Shown piece by piece: positions 44,001 through 55,285 of a DNA stretch of 64,000 bases. Location of the stretch: NCBI RefSeq assembly GCF_004027225.2, contig NC_044278.2:62260243-62324242 (forward strand). Direction: 5' to 3'. The stretch comes from Strigops habroptila (taxonomy: Eukaryota; Chordata; Aves; Psittaciformes; Psittacidae). The position numbers and the translations under genes are program-made. Below the pieces are notes generated by a model that was not told the DNA's origin, searched no databases, and worked only from the letters and a program-made list of their open reading frames with translations. Position 1 is the stretch's first letter. Every line of letters starts with the position of its first letter.

Positions 44001-45723
44001 CTCTCCTTTTTAGGAGAACACTGAGTAAACCAAAATAAACAAACTACTGTGTGGTGTGAGCAAGGGTGGTGGAAACAGGCCATTTGTGGGTATTGTGCAT
44101 GTCAAGACCTATTATTTCATTTTAGTCACCAGGCGCTTAGCTTTTTCATATTCTGGCTGTTTGTGCCTGTCTATCCCCTCAGCACGAACTGAAGAGATGT
44201 TCTTACCTCATGGTTATTGCTAGAAAATCAAATTCTTTCTGCTTTGAGGAAACTGAAGAACCAAAACAGGCATACTACATGAACTGGAGGCCACTCACAG
44301 GCTAGAGATGGCAATCGAAAGGAAACCTGCACTCAGTAAACAATCTGCCTTCCTAGTTAGGTGTTTGCCTGGCATGCGGAGCACGTCCCCTGCGCACTAG
44401 CTGGCTAACTTTGGAAAAGCAAAATCCAAGTTCAAATTCCACAGATCATTAATTCTGAATTAGCACATGCTGACTCTAGATCAGCAGACAACCAGACCAG
44501 AATGTTATTACAAACTAACTACACTTTTAAAAGACATGGGGGTTTTGCCAGAATAGAGCACTGAGCTCTGGGTGCCCCATCTTAAGACATACCCAGATAT
44601 CTACAGAGCTGGGGAAACCTGTCTGGCCAGAACCCCGAGGCTAGGGTCACCTGCAGGGAGTCGTTTGTGTTCAGTGTGATGCCAGCTGCACTCTTATTAC
44701 AGGAATCAGAAGCATTTCTCAGGCCATGTCTGTATCTGAGCGTGCAGGCACATTTTAGAAGAGATTACAGGAAAGGGTGTTGTCACACATCATAAGTTTG
44801 TCTGGATAAGTCTTTAGGTAAGGAGGTCAATGAAAAATTTTTGTCATACGTTTTCTGGAATCAACAATGGGGTGCCCTAGCAGCAAGATTTAAGGAGTAT
44901 TAGCTTCTTCACCTGGTAATATACTTTGCTAAACTGTCTAGAATTATTAACGGTAACATTCCCCATACGCTTTTTCTTAGCCATGGGAGGAATGGTGATG
45001 AAGGACATCTGGCTTCTTGTAAGTTATACCACTGTTAAGCTGTTCTCAGTCGTGCCCTGCTTGATTCTCTTTTCACTCCCACCAATTTACCACAATAATA
45101 AAATGAAATATAGGAAAAGAAACTAAATCTGGACTTCTCAGGAGGCTAGCCATTTGGGTATGGGCACTTTTCCGACCATGTTAATGTCACTGAGATAATA
45201 AAAAAGCTGCATTCAAACCGCTGACATTCTTGGCATGTGCTGGATAAATATGGAACAGATTTGAAGTCTTCTGGACAATGTAAATGGATTCATTTAGATA
45301 TTTCCTATTCCACTTGAAGTCTACAAAAACATCCTTAGAGAAAGATGCCAATGTGACAGATACATTCCAGACAGCTATTATACAGTATAGATGGACTAGG
45401 AATCATTCCAGTCCCAGAGTAATGTACTGGATAGAAACACTGATGATGACTCAAAACCTCACTGATTGTAATGATCTGCAGTCATCTGAGGCTTGGACAA
45501 GTGGGGAGTCACTTGTGGGAGAAAAAACAGTAGGGTTTCTATCAACCCTTGACCTAAATGCACAGACATACTCTCAAACACCTGCCTCCCTCCTCCCCTC
45601 AAAGCACAGCAGAAACAAATGTGATGAGATGAGTTTGTTTACCTCTGTCTGGTAGGCATCATATAGGAATCCTATTCCACTTGAATAAAACTGGCACCTT
45701 TTGTTATACAAAGGTCTGGGTTC
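28856..45723 (-). CDS. TMEM255B: Transmembrane protein 255B, 3' part (5 coding exons, spliced)
   Basis: A multi-pass membrane protein of the TMEM255 (FAM70) family, whose molecular function is not established. Coding exons in transcript order are 45723-45643, 41741-41656, 38623-38464, 33122-32976 and 29023-28856. They join in frame to 213 residues plus stop. The order is a cysteine-rich extracellular loop (about residues 1-80, with RCQFYSSG and CYCCDLYNC), the last membrane helix (about 84-105, [16 protein letters not shown]), then a cytoplasmic proline, serine and tyrosine-rich tail ending GEKPPPYAP. The terminal PPPY is a PPxY motif of the kind bound by WW domains, for example of NEDD4-family ligases. 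VPLSQ after KDM and the tail favour TMEM255B over TMEM255A. Earlier exons with three membrane helices were not found here and should lie beyond 64000. Convergent with GAS6, as in human. Confidence 0.92.
30451..30524 (+). repeat. 74-bp dispersed repeat, copy 1
   Basis: Starts tttgttagcacatgcca and ends ctgttatcacct. It matches 32628-32701 in the same orientation with four mismatches, all within 30469-30479. Sequence outside the block does not align. The origin is unknown. Confidence 0.92.
32628..32701 (+). repeat. 74-bp dispersed repeat, copy 2
   Basis: Second copy of the block at 30451-30524, about 2.2 kb away in the same intron and orientation, about 95 percent identical. It ends 275 nt from the 3' edge of the neighbouring TMEM255B exon. 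Confidence 0.92.
32976..33122 (-). CDS. TMEM255B: TMEM255B exon: start of cytoplasmic tail
   Basis: 147 nt, 49 codons, phase 0 to 0, with acceptor tgctcaacag and donor gtacag. It encodes [16 protein letters not shown], then [16 protein letters not shown], then YPSYPLPLQ. It is the proline- and tyrosine-rich segment that follows the last membrane helix. A longer minus-strand open frame runs through this exon in a different frame and is a shadow. Confidence 0.92.
33123..38463 (-). other. TMEM255B: TMEM255B intron
   Basis: A 5.3-kb intron with a 22-nt A run at 33250-33271. Long open frames at 34354-34836 (160 codons) and 35913-36377 (154 codons) lack domains, splice logic or recognisable homology. 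I see no transposon here. Confidence 0.83.
33250..33271 (+). repeat. Poly(A) run
   Basis: Twenty-two A residues on the plus strand (T on the TMEM255B sense strand), 128 nt inside the intron from the 33122 exon edge. In the sense direction it is a U-rich tract too far upstream to be the polypyrimidine tract of the exon at 33122. Confidence 0.9.
38464..38623 (-). CDS. TMEM255B: TMEM255B exon: last transmembrane helix
   Basis: 160 nt. The first base completes an Asn codon, then 53 codons, ending in phase 0. The acceptor is tgcatttcctttcag and the donor gtaagg. It encodes [20 protein letters not shown], then [15 protein letters not shown], then [18 protein letters not shown]. The hydrophobic stretch is one clear membrane-spanning helix. 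SCQDV carries the last loop cysteine. Confidence 0.94.
38624..41655 (-). other. TMEM255B: TMEM255B intron
   Basis: A 3.0-kb intron. At about 39345-39400 the text resembles a very decayed reverse CR1 tail (gagttggaaagatctttta), but too weakly to annotate. A short tandem of about 10 bp (agtaagtaac-like) lies near 41350-41376. Confidence 0.83.
41656..41741 (-). CDS. TMEM255B: TMEM255B exon: cysteine-rich loop, part 2
   Basis: 86 nt, 28 codons plus two bases of a split Asn codon. The acceptor is cttttttggcag and the donor gtaagt. It encodes [19 protein letters not shown], then YCCDLYNCE. Six cysteines in 28 residues suggest a disulfide-bonded extracellular loop. It is too short to form an obvious ORF, but the phases fit both neighbours. 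Confidence 0.93.
41818..41851. repeat. Perfect hairpin, 12-bp arms and 10-nt loop
   Basis: gcagctactgca and tgcagtagctgc are exact reverse complements separated by ten bases. In the TMEM255B transcript it would sit about 75-110 nt upstream of the acceptor of the 41741-41656 exon. Confidence 0.93.
42250..42271. repeat. 11-bp perfect tandem pair
   Basis: aaacaattagg occurs twice in direct succession. Confidence 0.9.
43207..43460 (+). other. Possible unknown first exon (TATA box, ATG, signal-like ORF, splice donor)
   Basis: TATAAAAG at 43207-43214 lies 31 nt before an ATG (43245) with G at -3 and +4. The ORF runs 72 codons to 43460, where gtaggc could act as a donor in phase 0. It encodes a basic N-terminus, then a hydrophobic stretch at about residues 23-38 ([15 protein letters not shown]), then [17 protein letters not shown] and an acidic end. 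This resembles a signal peptide followed by a secreted start. It lies antisense inside a TMEM255B intron. I recognise no family and cannot find a following exon. It may be chance. Confidence 0.2.
45643..45723 (-). CDS. TMEM255B: TMEM255B exon: cysteine-rich loop, part 1
   Basis: 81 nt, 27 codons, phase 0 to 0. The acceptor is tttttctctttacag and the donor gtaaac. It encodes [18 protein letters not shown], then FLYDAYQTE, the start of the large extracellular loop of the TMEM255 family. This is the most upstream TMEM255B exon I can support in the window. Confidence 0.92.
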
Positions 45724-47469
45724 CTGTAAAGAGAAAAATAGACAAAAACATACTCAGTCTGGGGGAAGTGTAAAGGCACCATGTTCCATGTCTCCATGCC
45801 AGATGCTTACAGCTCTGTGGAGCTGAAGCCAAAGCAGACACTTGGGTAAGCAGCTCACACACACCCATGTCGGCTTTCTTTCCAGAATGGCTCTCCTCAG
45901 GGTTTCCTTCCTCACTCTGCATGTGAGTACCATTTGTTTTCCTCTGTACTAGTGACCTCTTTTAAGAAGACATCACCCCTGGCATTTAACCACTTCCTTG
46001 CTTGATGTTAAATAGTACTGCTCTATGGGAATGGTCCAGTTGCTCTTTTCCCTGGTACAGTTTCTTACCTAGTGCAAAAATTTACTTTGTCTTCAAGATA
46101 TGGGACTTTATTTTTAAAGGATTTCAACAATGCCCATAGTGAAAACAAAGTAAAATAGCCAATTCTTTAAAGCATTCCACCTACTACACACAATTCAACT
46201 CCCCAAAGCAAAACAAAGGATAATGAAGAAATGAAGGCATAAAGGGGAAGTTTTTGCCTTATTTTCCATTTATGCTTATTGCAAAAGATGCACTCACTGC
46301 TCATATTTCATATTTTGCTTGGAACAGTTCTCACAAGCTGATATAAAAGAAGAACACAATGAAATCTCCTTGGCCAGATGGAAGATGTGTGTTTCTGAAC
46401 TTGGCGAATGGCCACTTTGAAGGCTAGAGTGTGCATATCTTAGCCTGTTTCAGGACTAGACCATATTTGCCTAGGGAGGATTTGACAACTGAAGAGTCCT
46501 CTGTGATCAGATGTCTACCCCAAAGCAAGGTGTGGGAATGACTTATGTTGGGGAAAAAAAAAAAAAAAAGGGTTTTTTCAACTTTCCGTCCCTTACCTAG
46601 TCCTGATTTGTGCTTTCAAAAGCACTCAAGTGCTCCCCTATATATTGTCAGTCAGACCACTTCCAAGAGAGAAGATGGAAAGGGAAACCCACTATTTGCC
46701 ATCCCCTCTTTCCATGCTAACCTACAAGCAAATGACTATTTAAGTTGTTAGGAGAAATCTGTGCTGATTAACTTTCACTGCATTTTAAAGCTTTATGACC
46801 CATCCAGGAATAAACCAGAAATTGCAGAAATATCTGCACTGCTTAAGATCACTTCTGAGTATTCTAAGCTTGTTTGATAATGAAGTGTGAACTGTATAAA
46901 TCTGCTGACCCAAAATACATAATCAGTTAAAATGCAGAGCTAGGCAGGAAAATAGATAGGTCAGTGAATAAAGCTCATCCATCAGTTTGTTTGCCTTTCT
47001 GATTACTCTGGCAAACCCAAGCAAGTTTGGACACCAGCTCCCAGGGGTTAAGGAAAGGTTAGCTCCCTGCATCCAAGAATACTTATTTATATTACACAAG
47101 TGTAAAAAGGTTTCAGTAACTTTTTCTCTAGAGGAAAAGTAAATACTACACAAACAGCATGCCATGTCCTGAATTAAGACATTCTTCCACAGTCCTGGGA
47201 AAGCATTAGCCTTTAGCCACGATTTCCAGGGACAGATCTGGTTCGGAGGACTAACAAGACTGTAGTTCCTCTGCTAGCCCAGAGAGCATAGCATCAGTCA
47301 AAGGCTGTGCTGCCTTTCTTTCACAGAGCATTGTATTCCAACCCTGATTTCATCTGTTGCATGGGGATGAAATGAGAGGAGTGAGGAGTAGAAAGGGCTT
47401 TTTCTGCCATGAGTAGCAAATCCATTAAAAACTTCTGTCCATCTTATTCACAACAATAAGTTTCAGTTT

Positions 47470-49680
47470 GATACTGGAGGATCCTGGAAGGGGGCAATGC
47501 TCAAGTGCATGGAGCTCGAGTGGTGCTCTCAATCCTGCTGTTGAGGAAAAATGGCTTGAGGAGGTCTGGGCAGATCCAGAAGATTAAGAACTGGCTATGC
47601 ATCTGGTGTCAGCAACAGGAATTCGGCTTTTATGACAGTATTTTCATGATCAAGGACTTGGAAGACATGGGATTCACCTGACTAATCAGGGGAAAAGCAT
47701 TTTTGCCTGCAGTCTACTCAGTTGGCGACAGGAGCTTTAAATTAGGAACAACAAGGAGGGAGATGAGGAACAATATCCAAGTGAGGAAGTAGCTGACTAA
47801 TGAGACAAGTGAAGTGAACAGGGTGATGTGGACAAAAGAAATCTCATAATCAACATAACAGGCTACATAGAGCCACTTCAAGTGTATGCACATGAATAAG
47901 GAAGCACCAATAAGACAGCACAAGGAAAGCTCTCATCCCTTTTGTAGGATGCTTAGCACTCTTTGAAGCGTCTGTACACTAACACTCACAGCATGGAGAA
48001 CAGTCAGTCAGTTTGAGGTTCTGTGGGCTGGAGTGCTCTATGGACTCACAGGACTGGAGTGCTGCTATGGATGGATACAGGCTTTTTAGGAAGGACATGT
48101 AGTATGGCAGAAAGGAGAGTTGCTCTTTATGAAAGAAAGCAGTGAGAATACATGGAGGTCTGCTTATGGACAGATGAGAAGCCAGCTGAGAGCTTCTATG
48201 TCAGTATTAGAGGCCAGACCAAGATGGGCAACATTGTGGTGGGTGTCTGCTATAGACTGTCCTATTGTGAAAAAGTAGCTGAGGCTCCTTTAGACAACTG
48301 GAGACTCTGCTCATGCAGAGTACTTTAACTACTAAAAAGTAGTGCTTTACCCCAGTATCTGGGTGAAGCACAATGTACCTGCTGGAGGGACAACACAGCA
48401 AGACACAAGTAATCCAGAAGGGTTCTGCAGTGCATTAACAAACACTTCCTAACATGGGTAATCAAGGAGCTAATAAGGAGAGGAGCTCTGCTGGACCTCA
48501 TATGTACGATCAGGAAGGATTGCTCAGGGATGTTTCAGGGGCAGCCTCGACCCTGAAAATGAGACAGTAGAGTTCAGAATCTGGAGAGGAGGGAGCAGGG
48601 AAGAAAGCAGAATTCCAACCCTGGACTTCAGGAAAGGAGACTTTGGCCTGTTCAGTGATCTCCTTGGAAGAATCCCATGGGATAGTCCTGAAAAGCAGCA
48701 AGGTCCAGAAGAGCTGGTTGATATTCAAGGATTACCTCCTCCAAACTTGAGAACAGTTCATCCCACCTAACAGGAAATCAAACAAAGGCAGATGGAGGCC
48801 TGCAGCGATGAACAATTTGTTCCTGATATAACTCAGACATAAAAAGGAAGTCTACAAGAAGTGCAATCAGGGGCAAGTCACCAGGGAAGAAAATAGAGAA
48901 CTTACATGAGCATGCAGGGATGGGGTTAGGAAAGCAAAAGCCCACGTGGAATTCAATTCAGAAATGGCTGCAGAGGGCAAAAAGGGCTTTCATGGCTGTG
49001 TTAACGCAAAAGAGAGATTAGGAAAAATATGGGCACACTACTGAATAAGGCAGGCAATCTGCTACCAAAAGACATGGTAAAGGCCAACGTACTCAATGCC
49101 TTCCTTGCCTTGGTCTTCAATGGAGACCAGTGGGAAAATCTGGGGCAAGAAAGACTTAACCTTGCTGGAGAAGGATTGGGTTAGGGAACATTTGAACAGA
49201 TTGGAAACAGAGAAGTCCCTGGGACCTGATCGGATGCACCCATGAGTAGTGAGGAGGCTCAATGATGTCAATGCAAAGCTGCTCTCAGTTATCTTTGAAA
49301 AATCATGGTGTTCAGGGAAGATTTCTGAGGACTTGAAGAAAACAAAAGTCACTTCCATCTTCAAGAATGGCAAGAAAAGGAATCCAGGGAACTACACACT
49401 GGTGGTAAGGTGATGGAGCAAAAAATCTTGGAAACCACTTCCAAACATCTCAAGGATACAAAGTGACTGGGTGTAGTCAACATGGATTTACGAAGTGGGA
49501 GTCATGTTAGCCTTCTGTAAGGCTGTGACTGGCTTGGTGGATGAGTGGAGCTTCTCACTCACCTGTTTCTGGATGTTGTTTATCTTCACTTTGGTAAGGC
49601 CTTTGGCAGTTTCTCATAATACTCTCTCAGACAAGCTGATGTACAGGCTAAATAAATGGACAGTGAGGTAGACTGAAATG
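47470..49680 (+). mobile_element. Degenerate CR1 LINE body (5' region, endonuclease and part of RT)
   Basis: Broken reading frames spell CR1 ORF2 in order: a 5' leader-like ggagctttaaattagg near 47730, WDGYRLFRKD-like text near 48068, an endonuclease piece NIVVGVCYR near 48230, LIRRGALLDL near 48470, KANVLNAF near 49082, KSLGPDRMHP near 49215, a reverse transcriptase run VTSIFKNG near 49350 and LDVVYLHFGKAF near 49570. It ends near LNKWTVR at about 49660. Many stops and indels make it inactive. The C-terminal half of the RT domain and the 3' tail are missing here. Limits are approximate. Confidence 0.85.
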
Positions 49681-52402
49681 TGAAGATCCTCCCCTCAGAG
49701 ACTGCTTGTTAAAGTCAGTGAGAAAGCTGTCTAATCTGCCTCCATCAAGTACAGGAAGACTCTCACTTTGGCCCTGATCTCTTGGCTCACACAGTTTTCC
49801 TACCCTTTACACCTCCTTCCTCTTAAAAAAGAAATTGGTCCTTTTATTGGTTTGATACTTTCCTTCATACACCTAATCTTGAAAAGCAAGCCTGCTGCAC
49901 TAGCAGAGCCATATTTCTGCGTTCAGTCTGTTCTTCTAAATTTGTCTTTATGTGCAATCAGTCTGGTGACCCCAAAGCAAATAAATGAATGATGATTGAG
50001 TGTATAAAAATAACAAAAATTAGATAACATCAACTTTATCCAGACACCCACAGAAATCAAAACCTAAAGCATGCAGCTTTTAAGTAGAGGTACACTGGGG
50101 ATGCTGAAAGGTTGCCTTGGTAAAAGCTTCCATTTGAATTAGATATTAATGCCACAGAGGTGCTATGGTCTGTCTGTCTACTAAGGTGTTCATATGAATA
50201 AAGTACCAGAGAGACATTAAAAAGTGTTTTAAAATTATCCAACAGAATGTCACAGTGCATTAATGCCCATTGGATTTTATAGGCCTCTCTAATAACAAAG
50301 GCAAATGAGACATACTTCAAAGCTATAAAAGTATTCCTGACAGACTGTTCATAAAATACTTTATATTTTCACACTGCTCACTGCAGACTGTGTATGAATA
50401 TAGGATACCTACTTGTCCTTGATTCTACTTGATTCTACAGGTTAAAGCAATACTGGTAGAGACAGAGCTAATTTTAATACCATATATATAAGTATATATA
50501 TTTCATCTATTAAGAGTTGCTTTAAAGTATATAGCAACAATGTTCTGTTTAACTAATTTGATATCCTTTGATATCAGGAATTTCCTCAAACATTGTTTTT
50601 GGAACAGAGCTATGCCATACCTCTCACTGCATTACTAATGCAATATTAATATATTAATAAAGAAAAAATGGTGCATTCCTCTTCTCTGCTTCTTTGAGAA
50701 ACTCTCTTTAACTGGAAACAGGCCAGCGGTAAAGATCTGTCGGTTAGAGCTCTGCTGGTATATGAAGAGGACAAACACTAGTAGGCTGGCAAAAAGAGGA
50801 AGAATTCTGTATAAAGAAGTAGTTGCATGCTTGGGTTTCTTTAATGATGTAAAGGAAAAATGGATGAGTTTCATTCAACCCTTCTCAGCACTAGAAAAGA
50901 TGATTTCTTACCTATTTATGTATGAGACCGTTTGTGAATAATGGGCAGACTGCCCATCAGTTTAAGTTTAGAAATTTTTGAGAGGTGTCAAAAAGAAATC
51001 TGGACTCCCAGTAATTCCCTTTAATTTCAGGCAAATCAGAATGGCTCAGCCTTGAACCCGACAGAGCAAACTGTAGTCCTCCCTGTTCTTGCACAGTTTT
51101 TATTTTGATATTTTCCTTGCATATATATTAGAACCTGGGAGTGATGAACAGGCGGCTAAGAGGGAAGGCTTTATTCCAAGGAAGAGAAGATTTGGTCCAA
51201 ATACAGGAAGTTTTGGTTTGGTTGGTTGCTTTCTTTTAAGAGCATACAATAAAAAAACCACATTCTCTTTGATGGTGGGAGCATTGCAATACATCATTTG
51301 TGTAAAAGTATTCTTTGAACAGTATATCTGGTGGATTTGATACAATGCCTGTGGGGAGGAGGTTGTATGGCTCTTAACTCAGGTACGGAAAGTAGATTTT
51401 TCTATTCCAGTTTTTGTTTCCTTGGAGAACACATATATTTTGGATAACATAGGGAAAATTCCATCTCCCTTATGTGTTAAGTCCACTTTCTGAAAACTGA
51501 GATATAGCATAAACTGTATTGACTGAAATTTCTGCCATACTTTACAGACATAAAACATAGCTAATAATTTATTGAAATAATTATATAGTGAGGGCTGTTT
51601 TTTTCCAATTACAGTATTTATTTATTCTTAGCTTCCATGACTGCATTGATAGAATTGTAGATTAATCAGTGCCAGGGAATGTTCCCAGGCCTGAAACTCG
51701 ATCATTTAGCCCATTAAATGGTTAGAACTGTACCTGTGATGGATTTGGCCAGGGTAAACTATCACTCTTCCAAAATAATTTCTGGGCATGGCTTAGAATT
51801 TAGCATGGGCCAGGAACCATTCCCGTGAGTAATGTGGATGCTGCCATACTGCCTGTGACTCTAAGAGACTTTAAGAGTAAGGACATGGACTTCACCATGC
51901 CACTTGGCCTGGGGACCACAGAACAGTCCTGGGCACATGAGGAATATAGATAAAATTGAAGAGTCCAAAACTAGACTAATTTTTACTGTCTCATTAACTT
52001 GAAGTTTCTCATTTTTTGTTTTCTTCCTACAACATATTTGTAGGTCCCTTTCATCTACAGCATAGCTAGCAATGAATAGGAGAGTGACCTGCCAGTATTT
52101 TTCAAGTTTAATCCTAAAAGTAAACTAAAACATAACCCTTCAGTGCCAGCTCAGCCTTGTGCCAACAGCTGGGTGCTCTAGAGATTATCACTCCCTTCGA
52201 GATCAGGCCTTCCGGTAACTTTCTGAAAGCAGGCATGCAAACATGAACAGACATGTTATTAGCAACTAGCTTTCATGCCTTTCTGGAGGGCTAGATGGAG
52301 CACAGGTATCTGTGCCTGCTTCACACAGACCTTCTGAGACCACATGGCACATGGGAGCATACAGACCCAAGAGCTTTCAGACCAGAGACAGAAGCATCTC
52401 AT

Positions 52403-52463
52403 GAAAGAAGGTGCCAACATATTAGGAGTCTGGGAAAGAAGGTGCCAACATAAAGGAGTCTGG
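52403..52463 (+). repeat. Two-copy tandem repeat, about 31 bp
   Basis: gaaagaaggtgccaacat followed by attaggagtctgg, then the same unit again with 'aaaggagtctgg'. Copies are 52403-52433 and 52434-52463. Confidence 0.92.
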
Positions 52464-53885
52464 GGACCTGAGCTAAAGCTGATTGCATCCCACCCTGTAC
52501 AAGTAATGAGAGGAAATGCTACAGATCTTTTGTCATTCCTGTGTCTCTGACCAAGAGCTGTTTCTCAGCCTTTTTCAACAACATTCTCAATGAGATGGCC
52601 TCACCTGAGGAAGACCTAGGAGATCCCAGGGATTCACAGGAGTGATCAATACAAACATCTTTGTTCTTTTACTCAAAAACAAAATAAAATTAAAAAAAAA
52701 AAAAAAGAAAAAAGTGGATTTTCAAAATTTTATTAAAAGCTTCCTTCCATATTGGCTGTGACAAGACAGGTATTCAGGAACATCTGAGCCTAAGGTTCAG
52801 GTCAGTATCCCCAATACTGCAGTGAGGGGATATCAGCTTTAAGAAATGAAACATCATACTTCTGTTTGCTCCCCAGCCTTGCATCTCCCACACAAAACAC
52901 CTTCTGGAATCAGAAACAATGGTGGAGTTTTTTGACAATTGCTTTGGGCTTTCACTGATTGGCAGCTAAACGTGCAATTCCGTTTTCAGATTTCAATTTC
53001 TGGAGCAGAAGAGGATTTCAGGTAACAATTTATCTCGCATCATTTCACTATTTTGAGAAAAGAACAGCAATAATACCCCCCTGAGCTAGCCAATTCCAGA
53101 TTACCAAATACTGAACCCACATCAACTGATGGAAAAGAAAATAAACTAATTACAATTACCAATTTAAACTGGCTAGTTTCTTACAGACCTGTATCTCCTC
53201 TTCTGCTTGATATAGAACTTTTAACCTCCTGGCAGACCAAGAGGCCTTACCCATTATTCACAAGATGTTAAATTTTTGTATACACGGTTTACTGATAGTT
53301 TTTAAACTACTACTGCTCATTTGCCTCACTGAAATTTATTTCTGTAAGTAATGGCATTATTTTCATAACTTTTGCATTTCAGAGAGCAGCTGGGAAGAGA
53401 GGGGTCATTGCTAAACTGCAGGAACCTCTGGGCAGCATGGCTCCCACAGAAAAAGGTGCCTCCTTGGACAGGCCAGTGCCCTGGGGCTGCCCACCACCAC
53501 CATGGGGCTCAGTGGGCTTCTCTCTCTTCTCATCCTCAACATCAGGGACTGCTCTTACGAGAGTGCCTTGCCTTTACTTGCACTGGGTTGAGCAGATGTG
53601 ATCTTTTAGTCTGGGCCAGGGATGCTGAAAGGACTGTTACCTGAACCAGCCACCGCATCTCTGTCTCTCTCATTCACTATGTCTTCCTCATTCTCATCTG
53701 GCTGACAGCAACCTGGAATGCTGTGGTTGCTACAAAACTTGAAAGGAAGCCCAGATACTAGAAAATAAAGTCCTGAATACTATGGAGAGATGCCTGAAGG
53801 ACAGGAATTGTTAAAAAAATATCTGAATTTATTTGAAATTAAGGAAGTTGGGAAAGTACAGTTATGAGAAGAAAATGAACTGTAC

Positions 53886-53972
53886 TGGTGGACTTGGCAG
53901 TGTTAAGTTTACGGTTAGACTTTATGATCTTAAAGGTCTTTTCCAACCTAAATGATTCTAGGACTCTATGAT
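53886..53972 (+). mobile_element. CR1 LINE 3' tail fragment
   Basis: ggtggacttggcagtgtta followed by atgatcttaaaggtctttt and ccaacctaaatgattctagg. This is the end of a CR1 subfamily 3' UTR with decayed terminal octamers. The 5' extent into 53400-53880 is unclear. Confidence 0.85.
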
Positions 53973-54540
53973 AATTCCTGCCATGCACCAAGAGAGTCTT
54001 TTCTGGAGTTATTAACAGCTTTTAGCTCATTTGCACCAAGCTCATCATCAGCTTTTGAATCCAAATGTCAGTTTACTTTTACTTCATCAAGTGGTCCTCC
54101 AAGTCTTTCCATTTCTGCATTTCAGCATTTTTCCTCCCCTGCGATACTAGTGTTTGCTTCCTACTTTTTCTTCTGTGTTTTGTCCTCTTGAAAGCATCAC
54201 CTTGACTAACAACACAGAAAGTCTGGGGCAGAAGGGGGAGTGCACAGGGCATGCTGGATGGGATTTGGAAGGGTGAGTGCCAAAAAAAGAGCCATTTTTT
54301 CCATTTTTTCAAAATTCAGCTGATAATTAACAAACTATATTAAGAAACCATAAGTTGTAGGATTAGGTTTTCACATGTTCTTTTGACTTAAGCTGCAGAC
54401 TTGGCTAGTGTGTGTTGATTTAGTTCCTGCATGTATTGCCCCGTCAAGGGTTCCCAAAAGTACAGCTGAACAAATCTTTCAAAGTGATATAGAGCGAGAC
54501 AGAGAGACAGGATGTTTCTGTCCATGCCACACTCATATCA

Positions 54541-54560
54541 TAATTAGCAATTGCTAATTA
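54541..54560. repeat. Perfect 20-bp palindrome with two TAATTA cores
   Basis: The half-site taattagcaa and its exact reverse complement ttgctaatta are joined without a spacer. A third ATTAGCAAT follows at once. TAATTA is the classic homeodomain core. Confidence 0.95.
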
Positions 54561-55227
54561 CATTAGCAATCCCCTGGTGCAAATTATACCTTCCCAGTTC
54601 TGTTTAAATACTTAGAATGCAGTCCCGACAATATTTGTTTATGTGCTTTGGGTGAGGTCATGCCATGAGAGCAATGCTGAATGTTTCACTCTAGACTGAA
54701 GTCAGCACTTATCCCTTCTTGTGCTTCTCCATCTGCCCTGCATGAATTTAAGAGCTAATCTTCTTCCAGAAATGCTGGGCTCCAGCCTAGGGACCCTGCC
54801 TGTCTCGTCTGCTATGCTGAAATAAACCAACTCCAATGCTGAAAACAGGAAAAGCAGCTGGTGTGGCTTAAACGCTACAAACCAGGTTTACTTCACACTG
54901 TGCTTTCCAGGGGCTCTTTTTAAGATTTCTATGTAATTTGAAAGACTAGATCCTATGGAATCCCCTTCTCTTAATGCTTGGGAGCGGTAGGTATTAATTT
55001 CAGGTCTTGCAAACCAGCAAGTACTTAGAGTATCTGTATAGTGTCATGGCTAAAAACCACACATACATGGATCTGTCTCACTTCATATATCCTCATTGAT
55101 TTTTCTTCTATTTAAAATATTTTGTAGTGGTAGCCTCAGTCTCACTCTCCTTTATTTGGGGGAGATTTGTGGGCTGGTAGTACTGCCACAGTCAAATGAA
55201 AAGCCTCCAGATGCTGGAGCTGCCCCA

Positions 55228-55285
55228 TTGCTAGACGATGATCTTGAAGGTTTTTTCCAACCTAGTTGATTCTATGATTCTATGA
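55228..55285 (+). mobile_element. CR1 LINE 3' tail fragment
   Basis: gacgatgatcttgaaggt, then tttccaacctagttgattct, then two ATTCTATG-type octamers. A short truncated CR1 end. Confidence 0.9.

Larger units (their letters stand above)
41742..45642 (-). other. TMEM255B: TMEM255B intron
   Basis: A 3.9-kb intron containing a 12-bp-arm hairpin (41818-41851), an 11-bp tandem pair (42250-42271) and, on the opposite strand, a possible unknown exon with a TATA box (43207-43460). Confidence 0.83.

Noticed and set aside
46923..47165. 80-codon minus-strand ORF considered as an upstream TMEM255B exon
   Set aside because: It has no membrane helix pattern of the family and no matching splice phase to the 45723 exon.
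53372..53644. 90-codon ORF ahead of a CR1 tail, considered as transposon coding sequence
   Set aside because: It does not read as CR1 ORF2 in any frame, and no retroviral motif was recognised.
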